A stretch of DNA of 64,000 nucleotides from Solen grandis. Lineage: Eukaryota > Mollusca > Bivalvia > Adapedonta > Solenidae. The stretch is taken from positions 2,076,725-2,140,724 of the forward strand of contig CM037783.1 of the NCBI GenBank assembly GCA_021229015.1, given 5' to 3'. This document shows positions 11,501 through 23,950 of this stretch, piece by piece; positions within the stretch are counted from its first letter, which is position 1; each line of letters starts with the position of its first letter. The notes under the pieces were generated by a model. That model did no database searches and was not told the DNA's origin. It saw only the letters and a program-made list of their open reading frames with translations. The position numbers were made by a program, and so were the translations under genes.

Positions 11501-12127
11501 CACGTGGGAGTAACGAACAGAATAGAACAGAACAATTCTTTTATTTGAATTATAGTTTATAATCAATAGCACAATACATACAATAGATATTTACGCGATT
11601 AATGATGATGACATTCTTAAGTGTTATAAACACAATTGATGATATAGAAAAAGAACCAGTTTTTGGACGAAAAGGTGTTCACGAAAGCAGACAACAGAAG
11701 TATGTGTTACATAAATAATATGCCTCTTGACATACAGAACAATTATTGTAGTAGTGATAGAAAGAACTGTGTTTTTTCTATATGTAACAGTTTATAGATG
11801 TGACTGGCCCATGTGTAATACTACTGCTCAATCCTGTCGCAGTTAGGTCAGAACTCATTTAAGGGCATACACACACTTAACATTTTTTTTTACTTTTGAT
11901 ACATACCCGAAACTAGCCAGTGAGTCTCTCATATTATTATGCATGTAACCACAGGAATGTAACACCTAAATTCAGATATGAAGTGGTACCGCTAAAAATA
12001 GAGACAGGCTGTCAGTGTTTTAATTTTGTAAATAGAATGGAAGATAAGTTTCACGTTTTAGTGGATTGTAACTTCGCTTTAATATGAGCAATTAATCCAA
12101 AGCTTAGAATATAATTATATTGATCAT
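11501..12127. other. no gene seen
   Basis: AT-rich sequence between two SINE copies. No coding or RNA signal recognised. Confidence 0.4.
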
Positions 12128-12380
12128 AACCGTCCCCAGTGGTCGAGTGATTAGAGCGTCCGCCTCGGTAGCCGGAGGTCGTGGGTTCAATTCCCGGGCG
12201 CGACACACCGAAGTCGTAAAAATGATACTGTTATAGCTCCCTTGCTTGGCGTTCAGCATATAAGGGTAGTTGCAGGACTGGTTGGCCCGGTGTCAGGATA
12301 ATGTGACTGGGTGTGGTATCATGCCACATATCTACGGCATGATACGCAGTGTGGCAGCACTTTATCTGTCTTTATTTATC
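12128..12380 (+). repeat. SINE family 1 copy
   Basis: A well-preserved head: CCCAGTGGTCGAGTGATTAG, GTCCGCCTCGG, and a B-box-like GGGTTCAATTCCC. It is followed by the shared body (GGCGTTCAGCATATAAGG, GTGTCAGGATAATGTGACTG). The 3' tail is truncated after the CTTTATCTGTCT segment. Confidence 0.85.
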
Positions 12381-12632
12381 TGTTTATCCAGTGTCGAGAA
12401 ATACTTGCCGATCCTGTCCAGAACGGGTAGGTTGGATCCAATAAAGTTTAATCCTTACAAATACAGGGCCCTGATTTCCGGAAAACGCAAATGTCCAAAC
12501 GCGTATGGTACCAATCCAAAGTTTCCATTTGCAATCCACAAATATATGTATATGTAAGAAAGAATACAAAATTCTATTCCGTGCACAATATCACCACAGC
12601 ACGTAAACAATCCATCTCCTGGTCATCCAAAA

Positions 12633-12647
12633 CCACGTTGGGCGCCA
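12633..12647 (-). other. possible LTR-retroelement primer-binding site
   Basis: The - strand reads TGGCGCCCAACGTGG, the kind of sequence that follows the 5' LTR in many Ty3/Gypsy-type elements and pairs with a tRNA 3' end. The - strand just before it ends ...ACGACAA, compatible with an LTR ending in CA. No protease, RT or integrase is seen nearby, so at most this is a relic with an LTR somewhere in 12650-13160. Chance similarity is possible. Confidence 0.35.
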
Positions 12648-12650
12648 TTG

Positions 12651-13655
12651 TCGTCGTACCCGGTCAGCTCAAGTGTTATATATATTACACGTATATGGGT
12701 CGTGAGTAAATGACGACGTATGAAGTTTATAAATTTGATGGATGATGGCAGGATGATGACGATAATCACAATAAATCAATCGATCAGTCAATGACTCGAA
12801 TATATGAAATCTGAAATATAATATAATGCAATCATAAGTTTACATTGAGAATAAGCATCAACGTACCTACTGTCAAACTTGTTTACAATGTTCAGTATTG
12901 TATATCATTTGATGAATAATATATATCAATGAATATAAACAATAGGAAAATAGTATATTTACCTGAATATATGTATAATATATCCCCTTTATCAATACAT
13001 GCCAGTCATGGCAACTACACATTTGAAAATTCCGCTCGATTACTAGATGACCCCAGGTCAGTAGTCACGTGATATATGTTAAGCGGCAAATCAGTAAACA
13101 AACTGGTTAGTCAGTGTAAGTAATATAATTACTTGGATTATAATACTTTATAGCAAACTACTACTACTACTACTACGATCTAAATATCTACTTAATCAGA
13201 AAATCTAGGCTACTTGGATTATTAACTGCAATTAAGGAATGGTATTTATCAATATATAAATGGTTTATCTCGGGAATAAAAATAAAACAAACAACATATA
13301 CTTCCATGACAATTCTGGGCCTGTGACACAGACATGGTCGCCGAATGACTGAATGATCATGCTACAAAGATATGTCATTAAATCATTTACACAGTTACAA
13401 AGCTTGAAATAACATTTTAGTTGCAAGAAAAAATTCTAGGTATAGGTAAGTTTTAAATTTTAGGTTTACATTTCATGAGTTTGTTATGTTTTATCATTTA
13501 ATGTTTATTTTAGTTATTTTTCCTACATTTTTACAATTCGTCTCATAGCGAGTAATTCTATACAGACTTTCTTTACTTTATCACATTTTATTAAGGTGAA
13601 CATGTAATGAAATATACAAAGTGAGTCATTGAAAAACAACATGTTCCGTCGTGCA
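12651..13655. other. no gene seen; possible degenerate LTR
   Basis: AT-rich stretch to the right of the primer-binding-site-like motif, with a short (TAC)n tract near 13160-13177. I could not fix LTR borders or a target duplication. Confidence 0.25.
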
Positions 13656-13659
13656 GACT

Positions 13660-14005
13660 TATGGTTGTGTGTGACGTCAGTCACACCAACTATAGTACTA
13701 CGTTTTCAACCCATGTTCTCCTAGATTTAAAACCGAATAACCTCTCAATAGTGTAAATATGATAGAACAATTGTATATATCTCTACAAGACAAGTATACT
13801 AGAATTTAGCAAAAATGCTGAAAAATCAATGGTGTTGTGTGTGACGTCAGTCACACAAACTATAGTGCTACATTTTCAACCCAGGTTCTCCTAAATTTAA
13901 AACCGAAAAGCCTTTAAATAGTGTAAATATGAAAGAACAATTGTATATATCTCTACAACACAAATATACTAGAATTAAGCAAAAATGCTGAAAATCAATG
14001 CTGTG
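13660..14005. repeat. tandem dimer of a 170-bp unit with a palindromic TGACGTCA core
   Basis: Two copies offset by 170 bp share GTTGTGTGTGACGTCAGTCA CAC, the ATTTTCAACCCA segment, AAAACCGAA, AGTGTAAATATGA and GAACAATTGTATATATCTCT through AGCAAAAATGCTGAAAA. TGTGTGACGTCAGTCACAC is almost a perfect palindrome around TGACGTCA, the classical CRE/ATF site. The copies differ by scattered substitutions. Confidence 0.8.
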
Positions 14006-14418
14006 TCAAAAATAAATACTTACAGGTTGCAAAAATCGCCTGTGACATGAAAACATTATAGGACTTATTTTTCTATGCTCATGTACATGCAACTGCAATC
14101 GAATGATGTAACTGTTTTTATCACGTGATTACTTTAACAGGCGCACGAATATAGTTTGTTTCGATGCAAATGTGGCTCGCAAATAAATTTGATAGTAAAT
14201 GTGCAGCGTTCGGTCATTTTAGGCTGTTACAATAACCCATATGAAGTCCAAAACAAATCATTGTAACATACTAATAATCACATCAATTTATCGACCTTAG
14301 ATATCTCCAAGGGTTATTTCTTTATTTTCGTTATTTCTACTATCCGAAATAAATTCGGAGCCCCTGACCTATGCAGACAATTTACATAATTACTTCAATC
14401 TATAAATAGAGTCTGTTG
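14006..14418. other. no gene seen
   Basis: AT-rich DNA between the 170-bp dimer and the foldback element. Nothing recognised. Confidence 0.35.
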
Positions 14419-14437
14419 TAGATAAGGTGTGTGAAGT

Positions 14438-16521
14438 TAGCGCGTAGATCGTAGATCGTAAATCAACACTATAACTAATTTTCTTTGTCGACCTGGGTCG
14501 TAGATCGTAGCTCAACCACTCAAATAAACCAAAATAAATGGTTGAGCTGGGTCGTAGATCGTAGCTCAACCATTGAAAAAGTTCACGGAATGGTTGAGCT
14601 GGGTCGTAGATCGTAGCTCGACCATTGAAATAAACCAAAATAAATGGTTGAGCTGGGTCGTAGATCGTAGCTCAACCATTGAAAATATTGATGGAATGGT
14701 TGAGCTGGATCGTAGATCGTAGCTCAACCATTGAAAAAGTTCACGGAATGGTTGAGCTGGGTCGTAGATCGTAGCTCGACCATTGAAAAAACCAAAATAA
14801 ATGGTTGAGCTGGGTCGTAGATCGTAGCTCGACCATTGAAAATGTTATAGAATGGTTGAGCTGGTCGTAGATCGTAGCTCACCATTGAAAATTCAGAATT
14901 TGCGGGGTAGATCGTAGCTCAACCACCAAATAAAAAAAAAAAGATCGTAGATCGTATCTCAACCATTGAAAAAATTCACGGAATTCATTTGTCGGAAAAA
15001 AAATGCTTTCGTCGGGAAAAGAGTTTCCGTCCAAAATCTTTGTACTTGTCGGTAATATCTCATTCGTCGGAAAAGTTTCCGTCGGGAAATTTTCTGTTCG
15101 TCGGGAAAAATTATATGTCGGGAATTGAGTATAAGTTGTGAAAACTGCATTTTGTTAATATTTTTATCTTCGTCGGGATTATTGTACTCGTCGGGGGAAA
15201 AGAGTTTCCTTCGAAAATCTTTGTACTTGTCGGGAATATCTCATTCGTCGGAAAAGTTTCCGTGGGGAATTTTTTCAATGGTTGAGCTACGATCTACGAT
15301 CCAGCTCAACCATTTATTTTGGTTTATTTGAATGGTTGAGCTACGATCTACGACCCAGCTCAACCATTCTATGAAAGTTTTCAATGGTCGAGCTACGATC
15401 TACGATCCAGCTCAACCATTCCATCAACATTTTCAATGGTCGAGCTACGATCTTCGACCCAGATCAATCATTTATTTTGGTTTATTTGAGTGGTTGAGCT
15501 ACGATCTACGACCCAGCTCAACCATTCTATGAACATTTTCAATGGTTGAGCTACGATCTACGACCCAGCTCAACCATTCTATGAAAGTTTTCAATGGTCG
15601 AGCTACGATCTACGATCCAGCTCAACCATTCCGTGAACTTTTTCAATGGTTGAGCTACGATCTACGATCCAGCTCAACCATTCCGTGAACATATCAAGAA
15701 TGGTTGAGCTACGATCTACGATCCAGCTCAACCATTCTATGAAAGTTTTCAATGGTCGAGCTACGATCTACGATCCAGCTCAACCATTTATAATGGTTTA
15801 TTTGAATGGTCGAGCTACGAGCTACGATCCAGCTCAACCATTCCGTGAACATTTCAATGGTTGAGCTACGATCTACGATTCAGCTCAACCATTTATAATG
15901 GTTTATTTAAATGGTTGAGCTACGATCTACGACCCAGCTCAACCATTCTATGAAAGTTTTCAATGGTCGAGCTACGATCTACGACCCAGCTAAACCATTC
16001 CGTGAACTTTTTCAATGGTTGAGCTACGATCTACGATCCAGCTCAACCATTTATTTTGGTTTATTTGAATGGTTGAGCTACGATCTACGATCCAGCTCAA
16101 CCATTCTATGAAAGTTTTCAATGGTCGAGCTACGATCTACGATCCAGCTCAACCATTTATAATGGTTTATTTGAATGGTTGAGCTACGATCTACGACCCA
16201 GCTCAACCATTTATTTTGGTTTATTTCAATGGTCGAGCTACGATCTACGATCCAGCTCAACCATTCCGTGAACATTTCAATGGTTGAGCTACGATCTACG
16301 ATCCAGCTCAACCATTTATAATGGTTTATTTAAATGGCTGAGCTACGATCTACGACCCAGCTCAACCATTCTATGAAAGTTTTCAATGGTCGAGCTACGA
16401 TCTACGATCCAGCTCAACCATTTATTTTGGTTTATTTGAGTGGATGAGCTACGATCTACGACCCAGGTCGACAAAGAAAATTAGTTATAATGTTGATTTA
16501 CGATCTACGATCTACGCGCTA
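14438..16521. mobile_element. foldback-type element made of palindromic 53-bp units
   Basis: The outer ends are long inverted repeats: TAGCGCGTAGATCGTAGATC at 14438 and its complement ending at 16521, continuing inward through the CTTTGTCGACCTGGG segment. Inside each arm are tandem units of about 53 bp. The left arm has about 10 units in one orientation (14499-14960) and the right arm about 23 in the other (15275-16470). Each unit is itself a palindrome, AATGGTTGAGCT-14 nt-AGCTCAACCATT, separated by 13-16-nt spacers of a few recurring types (CTATGAAAGTTTTC, CCGTGAAC-TTTTC, TATTTTGGTTTATTTG, TATAATGGTTTATTTG). TAGATAAGGT abuts the right end (16522-16531) and occurs 9 bp outside the left inverted repeat (14419-14428), a possible target duplication. 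No transposase ORF. Confidence 0.75.
14990..15265. repeat. central loop of the foldback element: TCGTCGG-rich direct repeats
   Basis: Between the two arms the sequence changes to TCGTCGGGAAA-type words. A block of about 66 bp (AAAGAGTTTCC, AAAATCTTTGTACTTGTCGG, ATATCTCATTCGTCGGAAAA) occurs at about 15018-15084 and again at about 15199-15263. It is non-coding by inspection. Confidence 0.7.
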
Positions 16522-16531
16522 TAGATAAGGT

Positions 16532-17107
16532 ACTGCATGAATACAAATCAAAGCTCTGACAGCACTGAGAGAACAGGAATGCCGCATTTTTTTGTTTATC
16601 AAAGTGAATATAATTTTTGGTGATCGACTTGCAGCTCTTCAAACACTCTATCATTTGAGACACACACACACACACAATTTCAGTGTCTTCAGCGCTTTGA
16701 TTTTGTATATTTCACTCGAGCAGACTTACATTCTAAATGAAACACTTTCACCGACCCTAAAATACCATAATTTTACTCAAATAAATGATACTATATATAA
16801 CGCTCAGCTTATTTTCATTTAGTGTCCTTAGTGAACTGACTGGTCTTTGACTAGGGATGATATCACAATAAGACAGTGCTATATTTGTCCCATGTCGTCA
16901 CATTTCCCGGAAGTCTAAAAATATTCTCAGTGCGTTAACACCCAAATCAATATATACTATTCAAATCCTTAATGTGTACCGGAGACACGGTGTGCACAAG
17001 CGTTTCACGTGGATATTTATCTATAGTGAGGATAATAGTTTCGTAAATTTGTGTTAAGAAATTGACATATTGACCTTTAACCTGATACAGACTCATTTTG
17101 GCGCATT
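16532..17107. other. no gene seen
   Basis: AT-rich flank of the foldback element with a short (CA)n tract at about 16660-16674. No coding exon recognised. Confidence 0.35.
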
Positions 17108-17240
17108 AGCAAACAGAGTAGACCCAGATCGGACAGCTCCTATAGACCCAGATGAGACAGCTCCTATAGACCCAGATGAGACAGCTCCTATAGACCCAGA
17201 TCAGACAGCTCCTATAGACCCAGATCGGACAGCTCATTCT
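17108..17240 (+). repeat. 24-bp minisatellite, about five units
   Basis: Units of GACCCAGATSRGACAGCTCCTATA repeat every 24 bp with few substitutions. One frame stays open over 60 codons (17070-17252) and would give an eight-residue repeat of the form IDPD-x-TAP, but there is no other evidence that it is translated. I treat it as a minisatellite. Confidence 0.7.
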
Positions 17241-17282
17241 AAGAGCAGTTAATAGCATTTTGGTACATGTATATGTTTAAAC

Positions 17283-17365
17283 TTCATTAAACTGTCACCT
17301 CTGTTAAGTGGTTACTTTCTCTTGTTCCCTTGATTGACCGCTTAAGACAGGTTTGACTGTATACC
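17283..17365 (-). repeat. dispersed repeat related to 5682-5855
   Basis: Carries GACCGCTTAAGACAGGTTTG and a TTAAGTGGTTACTTTCTCTT segment in inverse orientation to the copy at 5.7 kb. Confidence 0.45.
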
Positions 17366-19869
17366 TAGTTTTACGGAGGTGTGTTCGAAACTTATAGCAG
17401 TGAACAGCATAGAGATTATATTCTAAAATGATTGGAATACTACAGAATCATTATATTTCATTGACATTAATTTCGTGATATCTGCTATGAAGTGTATTTC
17501 ATTGTTACCTATATTGGTGTATTCGTGTACTAGAGCGCATGATTAGCCCCCCCCCCCCCCCCCCCCACGACATTAATGATTCTACAGTTTACTGTATATG
17601 TCATTCAAACATACTAGAGGAAATTGTGTAATGTCTGGCAATAATAACCCGAGACATCTAAATATTCGGCGACTTTTCTCTGCAATTGTCGGTTTCCGTG
17701 GTAAAACATACGGACTTAAAAGTATGGTACAAAACGTATGTTTATTACTTAGCAACACAAGTGTATCACGGACCCTGCTGGCTTCAATGGTTAGATCCTA
17801 AATTTCGAAGCTGAAGGTGGTGTGCTCGAATGTAGCTCAGACCATATGCATTTTTTAATGAATTTAATAATGTTCTACATGCAAATCACGCATACCATGA
17901 TTTTATCAAACTTATTGCTGAATATTTTAGCTGATTTACTCAATTCTCGATTGACTTCATATAGGATTAAACATACCGTGTAAAAAATATTCTAAACAAT
18001 TAAAAACAAACGAAAAAATCAACATATTATTATCCATCCACTCACAATGCACATACTTAAAAGCAAAAAGGAGGATCAATATTTCATCTTTGGCAATAAA
18101 CAAATACACATACATGAGTAGATATCTATATATACAAGCCTAAGTTAACATATATCATATATAATTCAAATTATCCGTACATATTACAGACGAACTAAAA
18201 CATAGGTTGTTTAAAAGTAGTTAATCATATCGGACAGAAATGACGAAACAAAGTATCTAATTATGTGCTTTGTCCTTGATCAGCGTAACTTCATACATGA
18301 GATAATGATTTTATCAAGTGTATCCGCCAGCAAATAATAGTTTGTGAAAGGCAGGTAGTGCAAGGTGTATGCAACGCAAACTTCTCAACCTTAACGCCGC
18401 GCATACCCGTGAATGACTGACACTGTGACAAGCAGAAATTTATGGGTATCGTAGGACTTCTTCACTCGAGGAGGTAGCGGAAGGTGGGTACTTCAGTAAT
18501 TTTTTGAGTGACGTCATCTCTCTGTGTGTCTCTTAACCGCCAGGGCTACATTATTAAGTTATTGTGCATCAGGCAATGACTATAGGGATATGAGGACTAC
18601 GCTGTGAGCATGTTCAAGGAGGAGATTTTTTTCAGTGTTGGTATTTAAGTAATTTATTCCGTTGTTTGGAATATTAATAACAAACTTACCATTAATTTAT
18701 TGGTTTTACGGTTTATTTTTCCTTCTTATTCTACATGGTTCTTCTTATGATGATAATGCATATGCAGACGTTAATGCACTAAAGTATGATATTGATATCA
18801 ATTAATATGTGAATATACTAATTACAATAATATTTTTCTTAAAATAAATGGTATATCATAATTATATAACGATAATTATAACAAATTATGAATCAAATGT
18901 ATATCCGTTATTTAATCAAATACATGGCAACTTCATCATTGTAAACCGATCCAAAAATAACGTGTATAGAAAAAAAAATCAGTCATGCTATAAAGTGCTT
19001 GGGGAGAGGAAAAAATAAATAAGAATAAAACATATTTGAAGGAAAGAATGATACCTTCAAAATACGGAAATTCGACGATTAAATTAGTTTAAATTATTTT
19101 TAAACATCACAAAATATACTGTATGCTTAATTTTTAAGATATAAAATATTTATATATTATACGGACGATTAACGATAAAACTGCATTATATTGTGTGCGA
19201 TCATACCTTTCTGGCGTGCGGGATTGACAAGTATGAATGCAGTTCAATTATCGAACCCTACTGAATGACTTACTATAAAACGGGAGGTGTGGATATAAAA
19301 TCACCATATATAATTCTTAGTAATCTGTAATCATGTTTGCGCAGTAAAGATATAAATTTCGAAATGAATAGTGAACTAGAAAGATACATATTTGATACGC
19401 ATTGTCACGATTCAGCCATTAGAATTAAATTTAACGGAATAAGTGGCCCATATAAATTAAGATCAACAACGGAAAATTGGAAATAATTTCGTCGATTAAT
19501 TTTGAATTCAATTATGATTATTCTTTGGATGAAGGATACCACCGACAGTAGTTTGAGGACTAAAAGTACAAGAGACCAGAATAGGGTTCGCGCTATTGAC
19601 ATGCAAAACCATAACACCGGACGTAGCAGTCACTGTATGGAATCACTATATAACATAGCATATTTTTTTATTAACATAAAACTTATATATATATTCATTG
19701 GCATCTACAGTATGAAGAGCATTTTCCTGCCGAACCCATAACTTCATTTTTCCAACACGGAAGTTTTATACACGCGGCCATCGGGATTTTCAATTGATTA
19801 CATTTAGATTTTTAGGCGAATTTCAAAGAAGAATTAGGATTGTCAGCGTGGTTCTGGGCGACTAAATAT
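17366..19869. other. no gene seen
   Basis: About 2.5 kb of AT-rich DNA with a poly-C run at about 17547-17566. Short open frames on both strands have no motif or splice context. No RNA gene recognised. Confidence 0.4.
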
Positions 19870-20165
19870 TTGTTTGTTGGGTTTAACGTCCCGCCGACAG
19901 TATTTCAGTCATATGGAGACGATGTCTACTTGAGACAGACTGCAGTATCACGCCGTAGACATGTGGCATGATACCACACCCAGTCACATTATCCTGACAC
20001 CGGGCCAACCATTCCTGCAACTACCCTTATATGCTGAGCGCCAAGCAAGGGATCTAAAACAGTACCATTTTTTACGACTTCGGTGTGTCGCGGCCGGGGA
20101 TCGAATCTACGACCTCCCCCACTCGAGGCGGACGCTCTAACCACTCGGCCACCGGGGACGGTGCT
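19870..20165 (-). repeat. SINE family 1 copy, nearly full length
   Basis: Read on the - strand: head CGTCCCCGGTGGCCGAGTGG TTAGAGCGTCCGCC, then the body with GGCGCTCAGCATATAAGG and TGTCAGGATAATGTGACTGG, and a 3' end GTTAAACCCAACAAAC. It is the most complete member in the window and matches 3132-3445 end to end. Confidence 0.85.
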
Positions 20166-21212
20166 CGGTGCGACTAAAGGGGCGGTTTCAATCTGCATAT
20201 TAACCCTTTACCGTATGAATATGTATAAATATATGATTTGATGAATACTAATTTACTGTTTGCCAATACTCTAAATAACGTAGCTTACGTAACTCTTAAG
20301 GTGTCCTATGTCCATTTTTATTTCTTCAAAAAATGAGATAAATGTTTCATTCAGTTGGCCTTACTTTTGTGCTATCTTTTTAGCTTTGGTCCGAGGTTGT
20401 GACTTTGAGTTAAATGGAATTAGCGTGTATGTATTGATTTATGTCCACATTTTGTATGACCAATTCACCTTTATAATTGGCATACAATGTACGTCAAATA
20501 CGGCATTATAACAGTAAAACTATAGCTGAACCAATCAATTAACAAGTTTTGGTTTTGTGACTTTGGAAACTTTCAGAATTAAATAGCGCTGTATCTAAAC
20601 TTCCGGAAAGCTTTTGAAAAGCAGCATCGAAATCAATATGGTGAATATTTGCTGTTTTGTCATAACAACAAAATGCGAGTATATTTTGCTGAACCCCTTC
20701 TAAATGCAATTACGTCTAAAATGGCTTCGTTGCAGAATTTAATTCAATCAAATATTGATATTGTTTTGCAACAGAAATTGTACAGAATTCGGATAACAGG
20801 TTTCGAACACATACATGGCAGATACAATCTCTTGTTCTGCTGTTTTCTTTATCAAAATTTCACTGATGCTTTACATCTAATCTAAAATCTAATATTTATA
20901 GGTCAAGCCTCTTGTTATTGCCTGGTGTTGTTCAGATTTAATCCTATATATATTAGCATCAAATATGTCAAAAGTCTACAAAACAAGCATGAAGGCAACT
21001 TTTGGATTTGTTTAGACAATGTTCAAGCCTTTGAAGATGATGCCTTTTAGATGATGTACAGCTGAATTGAGATGCAAATTTTTAATCTCTGGACTGTTTT
21101 CACACTTTTCATATTGCATTTATACAGGTTTATGGTTGCTTAACATTAACAATTTGGACAGTTATGATGTCGTCTATCCATAAAGAGTTTAAGACATTTA
21201 TGCTTCTGTTGT

Positions 21213-21267
<55 letters not shown>

Positions 21268-23794
21268 TACCTTTGTTGAAAGGCCTGATGTTATAATCTT
21301 TTTTAGTTAAATTTGGTCTAAATTTAGTTTAAAATAAAAATGTACATCTAATCTAGTTCTTTGATAAGGAATATTTCACTTCATAAATATATGGATATGA
21401 AAACAAGCAAATTATAAGCATTTATCACACACATAACACTATAACATTTAAAGAGGCCTTTTCAATAATACTGACGATCTCAATAAACGGGCCAATAAAA
21501 AGTATTAACGTTGGAACGGGGCCGAAAGTGATGCTATTTATTTGCCCTGCTTTTCCTGCAATTGATTTGTTTAAGAGTTAAGTAATAAAATTGTCATTAG
21601 ATAAGTGATATGACATTGACCCTGTTATTTGTCTTCGGGTAAGTCGAATTTGGCCCTCAGCCTGCGGCCTCTGGCCAATACGAATGCGCTCGGACAAATA
21701 ACAGGGCCAATATCAAATCACTTATTCATAAACATTTACTATTTATTCCATTCCATGTTTGGGGTAATCTAAAGCATTTTTTGCACATTTATGATCAGTA
21801 TGCAGATATGGGTAATTATGATGAATAACATGTCACTATGTTTTTAATCTTATTTTTATCTAAATGTTACCTTAACGGTATTCATTCATTGCCGTCCTTG
21901 AAGGAAGTCGTACAAAAGTTACATATCTAATAACTACTTTTAGAAATGTTTGACTTGCTTTTATACCAGTTACCTTTTGAACGTTATACCCCGTGTAGGA
22001 GAAAAGATCTGTTCGTCTATCTGTCCTTCCAAGGTCTTAATTAAGTATCCCCCTCGATGGATTTTCATGAAAGCACAGGCTATGTTCAATTCCGTTTACA
22101 ATGTCAATGGGGCATTACCCAAAGGTTCTTTACCAGGATTATTATACTATATCTTTCAAATTTTAAAGCAATATCACACCCAGAAATACTTTGTGAATGG
22201 CCTATTTGTTTGAAACGTCTATTGGACTGGCGACATTATATATTTTATTCCAAATGCAAAAGTGATCCAGCCAGAAGGACATGCAAAATTAGAGCTTAAG
22301 ATTATTTTTTAAAGAATATCTGGCAAACTGTAACATTTAACCAATTAAATATCGCATACTATATCGCTCCTTTATTTTATTTAGCCTTTCTATGACCGAT
22401 CTCCTTAATTTAAGAGTACCCCCCCCCCCCCCTTTTAAATTTAAATATTTTAATCTTTGACTCTATCTCAGATTCGTTTTTTTTCTTCTTCTTAATAATC
22501 ATTTATCTCATATCAGGTTTGATCAATAATGTCATTAATATAATTTTATCATTTATGTCTGTCGGTGGATAAATATAAAATTTCAGTTTATTAAAGTAAA
22601 AAGAAAAAAAAATGATATATTTGAATATTCAAAGCAGATTTTCTCAAAAACATTAATTTGATAGTTCGGACATTTTATTAGTTAGGCGAAGACAAGCCTT
22701 ATAAAGTAAAGGGTTAATGTTTCCCTCCGAAATATCTCAGTCTGTATTACTTTTCCTTAAGATATACCGTAGCCTTAACAAGTACATAAATCTTACGTAT
22801 ATATCTCTAACTCTGAGACTCAAAGATTTTTTGTTTGCACATTAGGGAAAGAAAAAAAAAACACCTAGTAATTGTCGTCGTAATAAAGAACAAAAAGGAT
22901 TACAGGTTTGGGTGATTTCTTAACATTTGGGGAAATGTTGTCCACATTTAATTCTCTATGAATATTTTAGCAGGTTTTGATATCTATATCTCGAGATGTT
23001 AAATAACACAACGCCAATTTGCCTCGAAATATGCATATCGGTTTAACCAGTAAAAAGCTATACAAACAAATGCACGCGAACCTTGCTTTCAATAGTTACC
23101 TTTGTTCAACAGCCTCCGACATGTATTCGGCGTCTTGTTAATGGGATATCGGTCTCTCAAATTAGTGATTTTACACTTTATTTATGGTTGTATTTGTGCT
23201 TGATCATTATGTATATAATTCCATTTAATCAGACGCATATAGGTTAGGTGTTCTCACTCGCCATTTAATAGCACACGGTAATATTTTTAAACTGTATATC
23301 ATTCATTATCAGCAATAAAGTTTGTAAAGAATCATCAGATTATTGGTTTATCTGCCAGTACAGGGTTGACAGACAGACTTGTTCTACATGAAATCTACAC
23401 TTGCCATAACATTTATTATGACATGATCGGCCACTTTTATTCTGTCTCAGGATTATCAAAATGAAATTGAACAAGAAGCGTTTTCATTATACCACAGCTA
23501 GTGTTAATTTAACTATAAATGTTTGCATGAGATGATCATTTACATTGCATTCTTACTAGTTTCTGAGTATCGGTTTTAAGTGATGACGATGGTTGTGGTG
23601 ATGATTCAGATGTTTGTAGCATATAATATTTTAAAGTATCATATTATTATAAAATAAAAGATTTCGGCTAATATAATCGGTGTGTTGCCTCAACGTTTAA
23701 GAAAATACTCGCAATGCAGAAAGTTTCGCTTTACATATTTTATATAATGTAGTTGTCTCGTAACAGTCGCGTGCATTAACCGAGTGCAAAACAT
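20166..23794. other. no gene seen; (AT)n microsatellite
   Basis: About 3.6 kb of AT-rich sequence upstream of the chitin synthase gene, with (AT)n at about 21218-21264 and poly-C near 22419-22432. No exon with splice borders, tRNA or recognisable protein motif. A distal promoter or 5' untranslated exon of the downstream gene could lie here but I cannot point to one. Confidence 0.4.
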
Positions 23795-23950
23795 GACGCG
23801 AATTCGGCACGAGTACGCCAAGGTCGTAAAAAACTTCCTCTACTTGTCGCTCAGTGCATAAGGTTAGTTGAGACCCGGTAACATGTAACTTGTCTATATG
23901 TGAAGCATGCTATGTAGACAAGTGGTACAAAGGCCCTAATAATAAAAAAA
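23795..23950 (+). repeat. decayed SINE family 1 fragment
   Basis: GCGAATTCGGCACGAGTACG followed by CAAGGTCGTAAAAA and GCTCAGTGCATAAGG aligns, with small deletions, to the B-box-to-body part of the family 1 SINE at 12190-12290. The tRNA A-box half is missing or unrecognisable. Confidence 0.55.

Noticed and set aside
12130..12210. Possible functional tRNA gene
   Set aside because: A- and B-box-like segments are present, but acceptor pairing fails and the same head with a long non-tRNA body recurs at five other places, so it is a SINE.
14390..16311. Several repeat-encoded open frames on both strands inside the foldback arms
   Set aside because: They arise from in-phase repetition of the palindromic unit, occur in mirrored form on both strands, and have no start context or protein motif.
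15275..16470. CRISPR-like pattern of palindromic repeats with short spacers
   Set aside because: The spacers are only 13-16 nt and fall into about five recurring classes, there are no cas genes, the array occurs in mirrored orientation on the left arm, and the DNA is clearly animal. It is a foldback/tandem structure.
23797..23812. GAATTCGGCACGAG, identical to a common cDNA-library EcoRI adapter, suggesting vector contamination
   Set aside because: The surrounding sequence aligns with the B-box-to-body part of the family 1 SINE (compare 12190-12290), and the adapter-like string sits exactly where the SINE has AATTCCCGGGCGCGACAC. A decayed SINE explains it without contamination.
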